Positions 54,819 to 64,000 of a stretch of 64,000 bases of DNA are shown piece by piece. The DNA is taken from NCBI GenBank assembly GCA_029593505.1, contig JAKTNI010000003.1, positions 1 to 64,000 on the forward strand, given 5' to 3'. Within the stretch, counting starts at the first letter, position 1, and the number at the start of each line of letters is the position of its first letter. The notes under the pieces are model-generated. The model was not told where the DNA came from and made no database searches. It saw nothing but the letters and a program-made list of their open reading frames with translations. Both the position numbers and the translations under genes were made by a program. Origin of the DNA: Streptococcus suis. GTDB lineage: Bacteria > Bacillota > Bacilli > Lactobacillales > Streptococcaceae.

Positions 54819-56036
54819 CTAATACCAATCAAATAATTCAAACGTATAGGTTTGTTTGTTGTAGATATACTGATAACTTTCTACTTCTCCTAGAGCTTGA
54901 AAAATAGAGTTATTTTCCGTTGAGGCTAGAGAAACCATGCTATCCATTCCTTCTGCTGTAGCAAATTGTAAGTAAATTCTATCGCCTCCTGCTGCTCTTT
55001 GATTAGATATCGTTTGTAAAATAGATGCTTCATCAAAACTAGAGAAATAAGATCCTTTTTGTGCATAATAGTTTAACGAGTTATCATCACAAGAGGGGTA
55101 TTCCAAGTCTCTTGGCTCATAACTCGCCTCTGATCCCCAATAACTCAATAAATCTGCATCCACTACCCTACCTCTACTAAGTATACTATCGGGAATACAT
55201 AAATAATCATAGGAAATATCCTCATAAACTTGTCCCCCCATAGCTTGTTCGAAAATAGGATCTCCCCAAGTTGTATCAACACCATAGTATTGTTCACCAA
55301 TTTTGACTAAATTCCAAGCGTGGCTAACATTTTCCGCCTGACTTCCTTTAGTCATTCCCGTTACATAAATACAATCAATACCTACTTTTTTGCATAGATA
55401 CTGGAATGTACGGCTATAACCAGCGCAGACTGACAATTTATCCAACAAGACGCTTGTAATGTCTTGGGTTCTCCAAGACAGCTGATTATTCTTAAAAGCC
55501 TCTATATCATAGTCTGTCTCTTTTATAATGATTTCATAAAAATATTTGACTTTATCATAATCAGAAGTGGTTGGAGCTTGAGCAATAATGCTGTTGGCTT
55601 TCTCTTCTAATTGTTTGCTAATAGCAGTCAAATCACTTGGATAATATGGTTCAGTCAAATCAGAAAAACCAATCCCATCCTCCAACGAATCCACTAACCA
55701 ATAAAATTCCGGATAATCATTCACAACAGAAAGATACACTCTGGTATAAATCTCCTCATGGACTGTATCTATATCAATAACCTCTTGCCGTTTGTTCAAT
55801 CCATTCACAAATTGAAGATAGACGCGACGTCCTTTTTCGGTATCCAGCTGTTGATAGTGAAAATTGCCTTGAACTTCTTCTTTTAAAACTGCAAGCTCAT
55901 TCTCTACCTGTTTTTTATCTTTTGAAAACTCCATTTGAATAGCTTCCCAATGCTCACCTAAACTTTGCCCCATACTCGAACAAGCAGATAAAGTGACTAC
56001 GGATAATAGCAATGCTACTATTTTTTTCATTTTCAT
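54819..56036 (-). CDS. Transglutaminase-like surface lipoprotein
   Basis: 405-aa lipoprotein. Signal peptide with lipobox TLSAC (Cys19 from the ATG at 56036). The N-terminal half is helical and acidic. A transglutaminase-like fold in the middle has the catalytic triad candidates Cys in LSVCAGYSRTF, His in VSHAWNLV and Asp in YGVDTTWGDP. The last 120 residues are of unknown fold. Such surface proteins may be peptidases or cross-link proteins; the substrate is unknown. The ATG at 56036 is favoured because the GTG further upstream lies in the ribosome site AGAGGTG. Confidence 0.85.
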   Translation of the reverse strand: MKMKKIVALLLSVVTLSACSSMGQSLGEHWEAIQMEFSKDKKQVENELAVLKEEVQGNFHYQQLDTEKGRRVYLQFVNGLNKRQEVIDIDTVHEEIYTRVYLSVVNDYPEFYWLVDSLEDGIGFSDLTEPYYPSDLTAISKQLEEKANSIIAQAPTTSDYDKVKYFYEIIIKETDYDIEAFKNNQLSWRTQDITSVLLDKLSVCAGYSRTFQYLCKKVGIDCIYVTGMTKGSQAENVSHAWNLVKIGEQYYGVDTTWGDPIFEQAMGGQVYEDISYDYLCIPDSILSRGRVVDADLLSYWGSEASYEPRDLEYPSCDDNSLNYYAQKGSYFSSFDEASILQTISNQRAAGGDRIYLQFATAEGMDSMVSLASTENNSIFQALGEVESYQYIYNKQTYTFELFDWY

Positions 56037-56104
56037 ATTTCCATTCACCTCTCGTATTCAATATATCATAGATAGGCTTTTTCTAGCGAATAAAATATAA
56101 TAGA

Positions 56105-56133
56105 AATGGACTGGTAATATTCCCCAGTCCATT
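56105..56133. terminator. Terminator between ciaH and the lipoprotein gene
   Basis: Perfect 10-bp stem AATGGACTGG/CCAGTCCATT. T-rich on both sides (TTTTTG on plus, TTTCTATTATATTTT on minus). It serves ciaRH on the minus strand. Confidence 0.7.
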
Positions 56134-56156
56134 TTTGTATACTGTATCTAAAATAT

Positions 56157-57524
56157 TTACTTTGGCAAGCGCACTTCAAATATTGTCCCTTTAGGTTGAT
56201 TATTTTTCACTAGAATTTGCCCATTCAAAGTTTTAATAATTTGTTGAGCTAAAGACAAACCTAAACCAAATCCACCTTTTTGACGTGTTCTAGCTTTATC
56301 CACCCGATAGAAACGATCAAAAATTTTCTTCTTATTTTCATCACTGATTCCTAAACCATCATCTGCAATCGTGAAGTAAACCCATTTATCCTTAATACTA
56401 GCTGTTATCTGAATTATACCTTGATGATCGGTATACTTCATAGCATTATCAAATAAAATTGTCAATAACTGTTTAATTAAGAGCTTATCTGTTCGAATCG
56501 ATTGATGTAGCTTATTGTCAACTGTAAGCAACTTACCATTTTCTTCTGCTATCATAAGGTAATTGTTAAATATCTCATCGATATAACTTGGTAAAACATC
56601 TACCATGTCCAATTTTAGTCCATCATCTCGACGAGCTAAATTGAGTAGATTGGTTGTCAACAAACGCATATTTCGGACTTCCTCTAAGCTAGCACCAATA
56701 CTTTCACTACTATCCAATATAGTAGCATCAGGATGCCGAAATAATCCCTCCAGTCTATTTTGCAATACCGCAAGAGGTGTACGCAATTCATGGCTTGCAT
56801 TTTCTACAAAATCTTTTTGTTTTTGATAACTGATGAGAATAGGCTTCATACTAAGATTAGATAAATAAATACTTGCTAAAATAGATATCAGCCATGCTGA
56901 TACCATGACAATCATAACCGTCGATTCATAATTAGTAATAGAAGCTTTAATCTGGCTTACATTGACCAATATCGTTGCACACTCTATATCATAGATCGAA
57001 TAATATCCTAATTCGTTTGATGATAATGTAATAGTCACATAACGATAATCTTCAGCCATACCAAAAGCCGATTCCACACTTATCTCTTGAATTTGACCTA
57101 AATGACTCTTATCTAATGTAAAATGAGATAATCCAGTAAAATTATCCGGATTAAGCATCTTTCCTTGTTTACTATATAATAGTATATGAGTATTTACATC
57201 CAATCTAAACTCCGAATTTTCTCTACTATCTTTTGGTTCTTTGGGGAAAATTGTTGAGCCTGAGGAAGTTTTTTCTCGATCACTATCTTGTAGAATAAAC
57301 TCCGAATTGGGTTCATAAGTTCTTGCAATGGCAAAACTAACCGCCATTTCAGGATGCTCTTTAATACGCATCAAAGTAGCATCGACATTTTGATACATTG
57401 TTGAGCGCATTAAGTGAAAAATGATTGCTGTCATCAGACCAAAAATCAAGGTAAACACTGCAAAATAACGAATAAAGAAAGAAAAATTATCTGTACCAAA
57501 TAAGTTTTTTAATCGCTTAGGCAT
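56157..57524 (-). CDS. ciaH: Sensor histidine kinase CiaH
   Basis: 455-aa membrane kinase of the CiaRH two-component system (cell envelope stress, competence, virulence in streptococci). Membrane helices at about 15-40 and 200-220 flank an outside sensor domain. The H-box is [13 protein letters not shown] (about residue 245), the N-box [12 protein letters not shown]; the G-boxes ([15 protein letters not shown]) are intact. It overlaps ciaR by 8 bp. Confidence 0.95.
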   Translation of the reverse strand: MPKRLKNLFGTDNFSFFIRYFAVFTLIFGLMTAIIFHLMRSTMYQNVDATLMRIKEHPEMAVSFAIARTYEPNSEFILQDSDREKTSSGSTIFPKEPKDSRENSEFRLDVNTHILLYSKQGKMLNPDNFTGLSHFTLDKSHLGQIQEISVESAFGMAEDYRYVTITLSSNELGYYSIYDIECATILVNVSQIKASITNYESTVMIVMVSAWLISILASIYLSNLSMKPILISYQKQKDFVENASHELRTPLAVLQNRLEGLFRHPDATILDSSESIGASLEEVRNMRLLTTNLLNLARRDDGLKLDMVDVLPSYIDEIFNNYLMIAEENGKLLTVDNKLHQSIRTDKLLIKQLLTILFDNAMKYTDHQGIIQITASIKDKWVYFTIADDGLGISDENKKKIFDRFYRVDKARTRQKGGFGLGLSLAQQIIKTLNGQILVKNNQPKGTIFEVRLPK

Positions 57525-58188
57525 TCTTTAAGATATATCCGACACTACGAAGAGTTTGTAAATTTTCCCCAAAAGTCGTTCCTTTCAGCTTTTTTCGAAC
57601 TTTTGATACGTATACTTCTACTACTGAGATAGTCGTATCACTATCAAATCCCCATATACGATCAAAAATTTGCGTTTTTGGTAAGATAACATTTTGATTT
57701 TGCAAAAAATAAACTAGTAAATCAAATTCCTTACCAAGTAATTCTACAGGCTGATCATGAACTGTAGTAGTATTCGTAGATAAATCAACAGCAATCTCTC
57801 CAAAAGTAAGCGTATTCTCATTAAACTTACCCGAACGTTTCAGCAAGGCTTGAATACGCATTTTTAATTCTTCTAAATAGAAAGGTTTGGTTAAATAATC
57901 ATCTGCTCCCAATTCGAAACCATGTCCTTTATCTTCTAAACTTTCTTTAGCCGTTGTAATCAAAACAGGGGTTGTGATACCTTTTTCACGCAGTTCTTTC
58001 AATACTTGAAAACCATCTTTTTCTGGTAACATCAAATCAAGCAAAATCAAATCATAAACACCTGTCTCTGCTTCATAAATACCTTCTTCTCCATCAAAAA
58101 CTTGCATAACATCTGCAAAATCATCCAGAAAATCAAAAACAGAATTAGATAGATTCAAATCATCTTCTACCAATAATATCTTAATCAT
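57517..58188 (-). CDS. ciaR: Response regulator CiaR
   Basis: 223-aa OmpR/PhoB-type regulator. Receiver domain with Asp9/Asp10 and phospho-acceptor Asp51 ([13 protein letters not shown]), then a winged-helix DNA-binding domain ([21 protein letters not shown], two family motifs joined). In streptococci CiaR binds TTTAAG-N5-TTTAAG; a matching repeat occurs in this window at 58670-58686. Confidence 0.96.
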   Translation of the reverse strand: MIKILLVEDDLNLSNSVFDFLDDFADVMQVFDGEEGIYEAETGVYDLILLDLMLPEKDGFQVLKELREKGITTPVLITTAKESLEDKGHGFELGADDYLTKPFYLEELKMRIQALLKRSGKFNENTLTFGEIAVDLSTNTTTVHDQPVELLGKEFDLLVYFLQNQNVILPKTQIFDRIWGFDSDTTISVVEVYVSKVRKKLKGTTFGENLQTLRSVGYILKNA

Positions 58189-58235
58189 TCTTTTCTCCCT
58201 TACATAAGGACTGCCGTAAATGCAATTACTTATTA

Positions 58236-58250
58236 CTGTTTATTATACCA
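58236..58250 (-). promoter_or_regulatory. ciaRH promoter, extended -10
   Basis: The minus strand reads TGGTATAAT, that is a perfect -10 (58247-58242) with TGn extension and no good -35 17 bp upstream. No CiaR repeat is seen here. Confidence 0.6.
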
Positions 58251-58275
58251 CGAAATTGCAAATCCCTACTACTAT

Positions 58276-58590
58276 CTATTGATTTACAGTATTACTATCA
58301 TTTTTAATAGTTGACTTTATTTTTTTATTCTTTTCTTTTAGTCGATTAACTTCATCTGAGACAGCTGAATCAGGTGACGATTGACCTGAGAAGATAGACT
58401 CCTTTCTCATTTTATTAGAAGTTCCAAATAATGATGGTTTTAAAAAGCTTTGATGGTGAGAATGAATGGCTGTACGAGAAATTCGCTCAAAACTTATTCC
58501 CCCTATAAATCCTACAATTGTAGCTACTATTGCTACTGTAGTTAACAACAGTTTTGGACTTTTTTTCAATTTATCTAGCAAGTTTTTCAT
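58276..58590 (-). CDS. Small membrane protein beside ciaRH, probable CiaR target
   Basis: 104-aa protein. Start ATG 58590 (MKNLLDKLKKSPKLL) after AGAGAGG; an in-frame ATG at 58638 has no ribosome site. One membrane helix at about 15-35 with a glycine-rich end (GFIGGISFE), then a polar outer tail ending in a lysine-rich helix (RLKEKNKKIKSTIK). No family recognised. Its promoter carries a CiaR-type direct repeat, so it is probably part of the Cia regulon. It lies between phoU and ciaR. Confidence 0.75.
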   Translation of the reverse strand: MKNLLDKLKKSPKLLLTTVAIVATIVGFIGGISFERISRTAIHSHHQSFLKPSLFGTSNKMRKESIFSGQSSPDSAVSDEVNRLKEKNKKIKSTIKNDSNTVNQ

Positions 58591-58653
58591 TTTTCTACCT
58601 CTCTTAAAATATCTACCGATAAAATCAATCATCAGCATTCTATCGTTGAAAAT

Positions 58654-58686
58654 ATTATAAATAAGTTTACTTAAAACAAGCTAAAA
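58654..58686 (-). promoter_or_regulatory. CiaR-type direct repeat and -10
   Basis: The minus strand reads TTTTAG (58686-58681), 5 bp, TTTAAG (58675-58670), 10 bp, TATAAT (58659-58654). The known CiaR site is TTTAAG-N5-TTTAAG at a fixed distance from the -10 in activated promoters; only one base differs here. Confidence 0.65.
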
Positions 58687-58722
58687 TAGACAGCAATCTT
58701 ATAGAAGATGGAACATATAAAA

Positions 58723-58745
58723 AACAGCCTTTAAAACAGGCTGTT
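58723..58745 (-). terminator. Terminator of the pst-phoU operon
   Basis: AACAGCCT/AGGCTGTT stem with a 7-nt loop and six T on the minus strand, about 40 bp past the phoU stop. Confidence 0.85.
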
Positions 58746-58783
58746 AGCGAAGAAAACTCATAATCGTTTTCTCATACTTTTTC

Positions 58784-59440
58784 TTATAATTCTGTGATGT
58801 CTCCTGTATGAAGATAGACAACCCACTCACAAATATTTTTTGCATAATCTCCAATACGTTCCAAATAAGTCAAAACTTGGAAATAGTCACGACCAGCAAT
58901 CAAAACTTCTGGATTTTTTTTGATTTCTTCTGTTGTCAATTCTTGGATGCTAGCATAAAAATCATTAATAATTTCATCGCGAGCAGCTATTTCATAAGCT
59001 AATTCAATATCACCAGAACCAAGATAAAGTTCTAATGCTGCCTCAACTAAATGACGGACTTCACGTCCCATTTTTTTAATTTCTTCTTCAACAACAGGGA
59101 TACGAATCTCACCTTTCATTCGAATTGCTGCCTTTGCAATAGAAACTGCATGGTCCCCCATACGCTCAATATCACTCGTTGCTTTTAAAACAGTAATAAC
59201 ACGACGAAGGTCCGTGGATACAGGTTGCTGAAGAGCAATTATTTCTAGTGATTTTTTCTCCAATTTCACTTCAAACGCATTGATTTTCTTATCTGCTTCA
59301 ATGACTTCTTTTGCTAATTCACGGTCATGGGTCGTAAAGGCACGAACAGCATTATTTATCTGAGCTAAAACCTCATTTCCCATAGCATAAAATTGGTTAT
59401 GCAGTTTTCCTAATTCTTCTTCAAATTGTGCTCTTAACAT
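58784..59440 (-). CDS. phoU: Phosphate transport regulator PhoU
   Basis: 218-aa all-helical protein with two PhoU repeats, each with the metal-binding E/D-rich motif (RMGDHAVSIAKAA and RIGDYAKNICEWV). It restrains the Pst transporter and couples it to phosphate signalling. Last gene of the pst operon. Confidence 0.96.
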   Translation of the reverse strand: MLRAQFEEELGKLHNQFYAMGNEVLAQINNAVRAFTTHDRELAKEVIEADKKINAFEVKLEKKSLEIIALQQPVSTDLRRVITVLKATSDIERMGDHAVSIAKAAIRMKGEIRIPVVEEEIKKMGREVRHLVEAALELYLGSGDIELAYEIAARDEIINDFYASIQELTTEEIKKNPEVLIAGRDYFQVLTYLERIGDYAKNICEWVVYLHTGDITEL

Positions 59441-59469
59441 AATAACCTCTTTTCTTTCTTAAACAGGAT

Positions 59470-60228
59470 TTAACCAAATTTACCTGTAATATAATCTTCT
59501 GTCTCTTTATGTGCTGGACTTAAGAACATTTCTTTTGTGAAATTATATTCTATCAAATCACCACCAAGGAAAAAACCAGTTCTATCAGAAATTCGTGAAG
59601 CTTGTTGCATAGAACGTGTCACTAAAACCATTGTATACTGTTCTTTCAATGCATAAAGAGTATCTTCAATTTTTCCTGCTGAAATCGGATCCAAAGCAGA
59701 AGTCGGCTCATCTAACAAGATAATTTTAGGACTAGTCGCTAAAACACGAGCAACACAAACACGTTGTTGCTGACCACCAGATAAACCAAGCGCTGAATCA
59801 TGCAGACGATCTTTTACTTCATTCCAGATGGATGCTCCTTGTAGAGAACGTTCCACAGCTTCATCTAGTATTTGCTTATCCTTCACTCCGTTGATACGTA
59901 GTCCATAGACCACATTTTCATAAATAGACATTGGAAACGGGTTAGGCTGTTGAAAGACCATCCCGATTTCCTTACGAAGATCTACTGTATCTGTACGAGG
60001 ACTATAAATGTTCTTTCCGTTATAATCAATAGCGCCTGTTAGCGTTACTTCTGGGTTCAAATCTCCCATACGATTGATCGAGCGCAGAAGTGTTGACTTG
60101 CCAGATCCTGACGGTCCAATCAAGGCTGTAATTTCTCGAGGATAAAAATCCAAAGAAACATTGTTCAGAGCCTTTTTCTTATTATAATAAACCGATAAAT
60201 CTTTTACTTGTAAAATAGGTGCTGTCAT
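59470..60228 (-). CDS. pstB1: Phosphate ABC transporter ATPase PstB, copy 1 (altered switch motif)
   Basis: 252-aa ATPase. Walker [10 protein letters not shown], signature LSGGQQQR and Walker [13 protein letters not shown] are normal, but the switch loop reads VTRSMQQ, with arginine where PstB normally has histidine (VTHNMQQ in copy 2). From memory this change is shared by streptococcal copies of this paralogue, so it is a lineage feature and not a local mutation. It probably pairs with copy 2 as a heterodimer with one weak site. Confidence 0.94.
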   Translation of the reverse strand: MTAPILQVKDLSVYYNKKKALNNVSLDFYPREITALIGPSGSGKSTLLRSINRMGDLNPEVTLTGAIDYNGKNIYSPRTDTVDLRKEIGMVFQQPNPFPMSIYENVVYGLRINGVKDKQILDEAVERSLQGASIWNEVKDRLHDSALGLSGGQQQRVCVARVLATSPKIILLDEPTSALDPISAGKIEDTLYALKEQYTMVLVTRSMQQASRISDRTGFFLGGDLIEYNFTKEMFLSPAHKETEDYITGKFG

Positions 60229-60239
60229 ACTCTTCCTTT

Positions 60240-61043
60240 CTATCCAAAATGTCCTGAAACATAATCACTAGTTGACTGAAGTTTAGCATTTTGGAAGATA
60301 TGTGATGTCTTATCGTATTCGATCAAATCGCCTAAGTAGAAGAAAGCTGTATAGTCACTAGCACGAGCTGCTTGTTGCATATTGTGAGTAACAATAATAA
60401 TAGTATAGTTCTTCTTCAATTCAAACATCGTTTCTTCCAATTGCATCGTTGCAATCGGATCAAGCGCTGAGGCTGGCTCATCCATCAGTAATATTTGTGG
60501 TTTTACTGAAATTGCTCGAGCAATACACAAACGTTGTTGCTGACCACCTGAAAGAGTGAATGCTGATTTGTGCAAGTCATCTTTAACCTGATCCCACAAC
60601 GCTGCTTGTTTGAGAGAGGTTTCGACAATCTCGTCTAAAATACGTTTATCTTTCACTCCTGCTCTCTCATGAGCAAAAGTAATATTGCGATAAATAGATT
60701 TTGCAAATGGATTCGGTCGTTGAAATACCATACCGATATGCTTACGAATTTCGTAAACATTCATATTAGGTTTATTGATATCAATGCCTTCATAAAGAAT
60801 CTCACCTGTTACCTTAGCAATATCAATCGTATCATTCATACGATTCAGACTACGAAGATAAGTTGATTTTCCACAACCAGATGGTCCAATCAGAGCTGTA
60901 ATTTTATTTTTTTCAAACTGCATATCAATGCCCTTAATCGCTTCATTTTTACCATAGTAAACATGAACATCTTTCGTTGAAAGGGCGATGTTGTCTTCTG
61001 GGAATGTGATGATATGACGTTCATTCCAGTTATAATCTGCCAT
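60240..61043 (-). CDS. pstB2: Phosphate ABC transporter ATPase PstB, copy 2
   Basis: 267-aa ATPase with all motifs canonical: [29 protein letters not shown] and the switch histidine in VTHNMQQ. About 15 residues longer at the N-terminus than copy 1. Two adjacent pstB genes are usual in streptococci. Confidence 0.95.
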   Translation of the reverse strand: MADYNWNERHIITFPEDNIALSTKDVHVYYGKNEAIKGIDMQFEKNKITALIGPSGCGKSTYLRSLNRMNDTIDIAKVTGEILYEGIDINKPNMNVYEIRKHIGMVFQRPNPFAKSIYRNITFAHERAGVKDKRILDEIVETSLKQAALWDQVKDDLHKSAFTLSGGQQQRLCIARAISVKPQILLMDEPASALDPIATMQLEETMFELKKNYTIIIVTHNMQQAARASDYTAFFYLGDLIEYDKTSHIFQNAKLQSTSDYVSGHFG

Positions 61044-61068
61044 TGTTTCTCCTTATAAGTCAAACTTC

Positions 61069-61953
61069 CTAGATAGAAGTCATTTTTGCGTGAAGTTTCT
61101 TACCAATATAACGCGCTGATAGGTTGAAAATCAAGATAAAGATTAAGAGAATCGCTGCTGAACCAGCTGATACTTGAACTGCATCAGGAATTGTTCCTTC
61201 ACTATTGACTTTCCAAATATGCACAGCTAGTGTTTCCGATTGACGGAAAATCGATATTGGACTCGTTACACTTAGCGGATTCCAGTTTGACCAATCAAGA
61301 GCTGGAGCAGACTGACCTGCTGTATAGATAAGGGCTGCTGCTTCACCAAAAATCCGACCAGAAGCCAACACAATCCCTGTTACGATACCAGGAAGCGCCT
61401 CTGGAATGACCACGTGAAGAACGGTTTCCCAACGAGAAAGTCCTAAAGCTAAACCAGCTTCACGTTGTGTATGATGCACATGATGCAGACTGTCTTCAAC
61501 ATTACGAGTCATTTGCGGTAGGTTAAATACAGTAAGAGCTAAAGCTCCTGATAAAATAGAAAAACCATACTCAAACTGCACAACAAATACTAGATAACCA
61601 AACAACCCGACAACGACTGATGGTAAGGATGATAAAATCTCAATACAAGTACGGATAAAGTTCGTTACAGGTCCTTTTTTCGCATACTCTGCTAGATAAA
61701 TACCAGCACCTGTTGACAGAGGAACAGAAATTAACAATGTCACTATCAACAGAAAGAATGAATTATAAAGCTGAATACCAATACCACCACCTGCTTTATA
61801 AGAGGAGGATTTACTTGTCAGAAACGACCAATTTACATGAGGTAAACCTCTCAATAAGATAAAGAGAATGAGGGCCGTCAAAATAACCACAATTACCGTT
61901 GCAATAGTGTATAGCACACCAGTTGCAAGCTTGTCCATTTTTTTAGCGTGCAT
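61069..61953 (-). CDS. pstA: Phosphate ABC transporter permease PstA
   Basis: 294-aa permease with six helices and the EAA-type coupling loop (EAGLALGLSRWETVLHVVIPEALPG as two motifs). It overlaps pstC by 11 bp. It forms the phosphate channel with PstC. Confidence 0.95.
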   Translation of the reverse strand: MHAKKMDKLATGVLYTIATVIVVILTALILFILLRGLPHVNWSFLTSKSSSYKAGGGIGIQLYNSFFLLIVTLLISVPLSTGAGIYLAEYAKKGPVTNFIRTCIEILSSLPSVVVGLFGYLVFVVQFEYGFSILSGALALTVFNLPQMTRNVEDSLHHVHHTQREAGLALGLSRWETVLHVVIPEALPGIVTGIVLASGRIFGEAAALIYTAGQSAPALDWSNWNPLSVTSPISIFRQSETLAVHIWKVNSEGTIPDAVQVSAGSAAILLIFILIFNLSARYIGKKLHAKMTSI

Positions 61954-62860
61954 AATTTTTCTTACCCTCTCTTGTAATAAATTTCATAATCATATTGAAA
62001 ACAAGGCTCATTAACAACAAGACCAAAGCCAATGACCAAAGAACATTGTTTTGAACTGTTCCCATAACTGTATTACCAATTCCCATTGTCAACACTGAGG
62101 TAAGAGTCGCAGCCGGAGTTGTCAATGAATTTGGAATAACCGCAGAGTTCCCCACTACCATTTGAATAGCTAGAGCCTCACCAAAAGCTCGAGCCATTCC
62201 AAAAATAACAGCTGTAAAAATACCCGGTTTGGCTGCATTTAAGATAACACGCCAAATCGTCTGCCAACGTGTTGCTCCCATCGCCAAACTAGCTTCACGA
62301 TAATGACGTGGTACTGCACGAAGACTATCTACTGTCATAAATGTAACTGTCGGCAAAATCATAACAAACAGTACCGTTACACCTGACAAAATACCAAATC
62401 CTGTACCACCAAACAAACTACGAACAAATGGAACCACAATTTGTAAACCAATAAAACCATATACTACAGAGGGAATTCCTACTAATAGCTCAATAACAGG
62501 TTGTAAGACTTTAGCTCCACGCTTCGGTGAAATTTCAGTCATAAAGACTGCTGCACCAATGGCAATAGGAGTAGCAATAATTGCTGATAATATCGTAACG
62601 ATAAACGATCCTGAAATCATTGGCAAAGCACCAAAAATCTTAGAACTAGGTTCCCACTTATCTCCAAATAAAAAGTCTGTAATACTGATACCATCTACAA
62701 AGAATGTAGATAAGCCACGTTGTGCCACAAAGATAAGAATCATTGCAACAATCAATACAATAAAGCTAAGGCATAAAAATGTCAGTACCTTACCAAAAGT
62801 CTCTAAACGAGAATTTTTAGAAGGGCTGGATAATTCTTTTGCCAACTGTTCATTTTTCAT
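61943..62860 (-). CDS. pstC: Phosphate ABC transporter permease PstC
   Basis: 305-aa permease with six helices and the coupling loop EASLAMGATRWQTIWRV. The N-terminal helix (LCLSFIVLIVAMILIF) and the charged loop follow the family pattern. It starts 3 bp after pstS. Confidence 0.95.
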   Translation of the reverse strand: MKNEQLAKELSSPSKNSRLETFGKVLTFLCLSFIVLIVAMILIFVAQRGLSTFFVDGISITDFLFGDKWEPSSKIFGALPMISGSFIVTILSAIIATPIAIGAAVFMTEISPKRGAKVLQPVIELLVGIPSVVYGFIGLQIVVPFVRSLFGGTGFGILSGVTVLFVMILPTVTFMTVDSLRAVPRHYREASLAMGATRWQTIWRVILNAAKPGIFTAVIFGMARAFGEALAIQMVVGNSAVIPNSLTTPAATLTSVLTMGIGNTVMGTVQNNVLWSLALVLLLMSLVFNMIMKFITREGKKNYAR

Positions 62861-62862
62861 GT

Positions 62863-63732
62863 CTACTCCTTCTCCGTTACCACTCCATCAGCAGTTTTTT
62901 CAACTTTCATATCATGGATAGAAATATATCCCATGCTAGCAACAATACCTTTCTGAACTTCATCAGAATACATGTATTCTAAAAACTCCTCTGTCAAACC
63001 ATCTGGCTCACCCTTTGTATACATATGTTCATATGCCCAAATCGGCCAATCGTTAGTTGCAACATTTTCAACAGTTGGCTCAAAACCATTTAGACTAATC
63101 GTATGAATAGAATCATCCAAATATGCAAAAGCCAAGTAAGAAATAGCCCCTGGAGTTTGTGCAACGATAGACTTCACCATTCCGTTAGAATCCTGCTCTT
63201 GACTTTGCACTGCTTTTTCACCATTCATGATAATACCATCAAAAGTCGCACGAGAGCCTGAACTAGAAGCACGGTTAATGATAGAAATTGGTAAATCTTT
63301 TCCTCCTAATTCTTTCCAGTTTGTAATCTTCCCTGTAAATATATTTCGGAGGTCTTCTGTTGAGATATTTTTTACAGTCACTTGTTCATTCACAATGACA
63401 GCAAGCCCCGCAACAGCAACCTGATGGTCTACTAACTTACTCGCATCAATCCCATCTTTTTCTTCAGCAAATACATCTGAATTTCCGATTTGAACGGCTC
63501 CTGATTGGACCTGAGACAATCCTGTACCAGAACCACCACCTTGAACATTGACGGATTTACCGAGATTAACACTACCGAATTCATCTGCCGCTGCCTCAAC
63601 TAAAGGCTGGAGAGCAGTTGAACCTACTGCTGTAATAGACTCTCCCTTGTCAATCCAAGAAGAACAAGCTGACAAAGTCAAACTACCTAAAAGAAATAAA
63701 GCTGCAATACTAAGCTTCTGCTTTTTTTTCAT
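62863..63732 (-). CDS. pstS: Phosphate-binding lipoprotein PstS
   Basis: 289-aa lipoprotein, lipobox TLSAC with Cys23. Phosphate-binding motifs GSTALQPL near the start, [10 protein letters not shown] and SSSGSRATF are intact. First gene of the operon. Upstream DNA (63733-63858) is A/T-rich with several weak -10 candidates; no clear Pho box was recognised. Confidence 0.95.
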   Translation of the reverse strand: MKKKQKLSIAALFLLGSLTLSACSSWIDKGESITAVGSTALQPLVEAAADEFGSVNLGKSVNVQGGGSGTGLSQVQSGAVQIGNSDVFAEEKDGIDASKLVDHQVAVAGLAVIVNEQVTVKNISTEDLRNIFTGKITNWKELGGKDLPISIINRASSSGSRATFDGIIMNGEKAVQSQEQDSNGMVKSIVAQTPGAISYLAFAYLDDSIHTISLNGFEPTVENVATNDWPIWAYEHMYTKGEPDGLTEEFLEYMYSDEVQKGIVASMGYISIHDMKVEKTADGVVTEKE

Positions 63733-63858
63733 TTTATTTTTTCCTTTACATTTTTCAATGGCATCTCCTAAATTGTTGTAGATTTTACCTACTTTTTACA
63801 AGAATTTGCCACCTTTCCACTATATCACATAACAAGGCAAGTTGCAAAAAAAATTTGC

Positions 63859-64000
63859 TCAAAATCTTAGTCCCTTAGGAAATCCATTTTTTAAGGTTCC
63901 AGATACAATTTTAGCAAATCCTAAGCCATTGCCATTAACCAGTACCTGATACCAACCATTTTGCAATTCTTTAGAAACTGCAATAGTCTGTCCCTTAACA
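63859..64000 (-). CDS. RsmF/NOL1-NOP2-Sun rRNA methyltransferase, C-terminal end only
   Basis: The last 46 codons of a gene entering from the right edge. The reading NGWYQVLVNGNGLGFAK and the terminal FPKGLRF match the RNA-binding tail of streptococcal NOL1/NOP2/Sun-family (RsmF-like) 16S rRNA m5C methyltransferases, which I recall beside pstS in related genomes. The catalytic domain is outside the window. Confidence 0.75.
   Translation of the reverse strand, partial: VKGQTIAVSKELQNGWYQVLVNGNGLGFAKIVSGTLKNGFPKGLRF

Overview
This window comes from a low-GC Gram-positive coccus, almost certainly a Streptococcus. The right third (about 40.6-64 kb) is an ordinary streptococcal chromosome block: srtA-gyrA, ldh, a deoxyribonucleoside uptake and salvage operon, coaA, rpsT, ciaRH, and phoU-pstBBACS beside an RsmF-type rRNA methyltransferase. 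The lactate dehydrogenase sequence type and the element present suggest S. suis or a near relative. That species call is an inference from memory of family sequences, not a search.

The left two thirds (about 3.3-40.3 kb, all on the minus strand, so read right to left) is most of an integrative and conjugative element (ICE) resembling the ICESa2603-type family. From the right end it carries a 59-aa winged-helix-like protein, RepA, a 31-aa membrane peptide, an orphan C5-cytosine methyltransferase, and a small cargo block (unknown 145-aa protein, a cysteine-less Spx-like protein, an HTH protein, a CPBP-family membrane protease). Then comes the type IV secretion operon: PcfB-like, VirD4, VirB2-like, VirB6-like, PrgI, VirB4, and a lysozyme/CHAP wall hydrolase. 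An AbiE toxin-antitoxin pair follows, then an operon with an antigen I/II LPXTG adhesin, a calcium-repeat protein and a roughly 2,424-aa DNA methylase-SNF2 helicase. The last operon holds a VirB8-like protein, a Toprim primase-like protein and small proteins. No relaxase and no complete integrase lie in the window; they may lie to the left or may have been lost.

Two group II introns interrupt ICE genes. One sits in the helicase gene (8361-10755) and one in virD4 exactly at its Walker B region (31404-34221). In both cases removal of the intron restores one open frame, so the flanking halves are exons and not broken genes.

The far left is an IS1216/IS6-mediated insertion into the ICE: a frameshifted IS6-family transposase, cadA and cadC (cadmium/zinc efflux with a textbook CadC-type promoter-operator), and a solitary 23-bp IS end at 3289 where a second IS copy should be.

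The most unusual signals are regulatory. The three main ICE operons each start with an identical 9-bp element (GTGATAAAA) placed exactly 18 bp before a -10 hexamer, with no normal -35 box. Four ICE genes have an intrinsic-terminator hairpin placed immediately before the ribosome binding site, implying attenuation or antitermination. The AbiE cassette is bracketed by near-identical 15-bp inverted repeats. A CiaR-type direct repeat sits in front of an uncharacterised membrane gene next to ciaRH.
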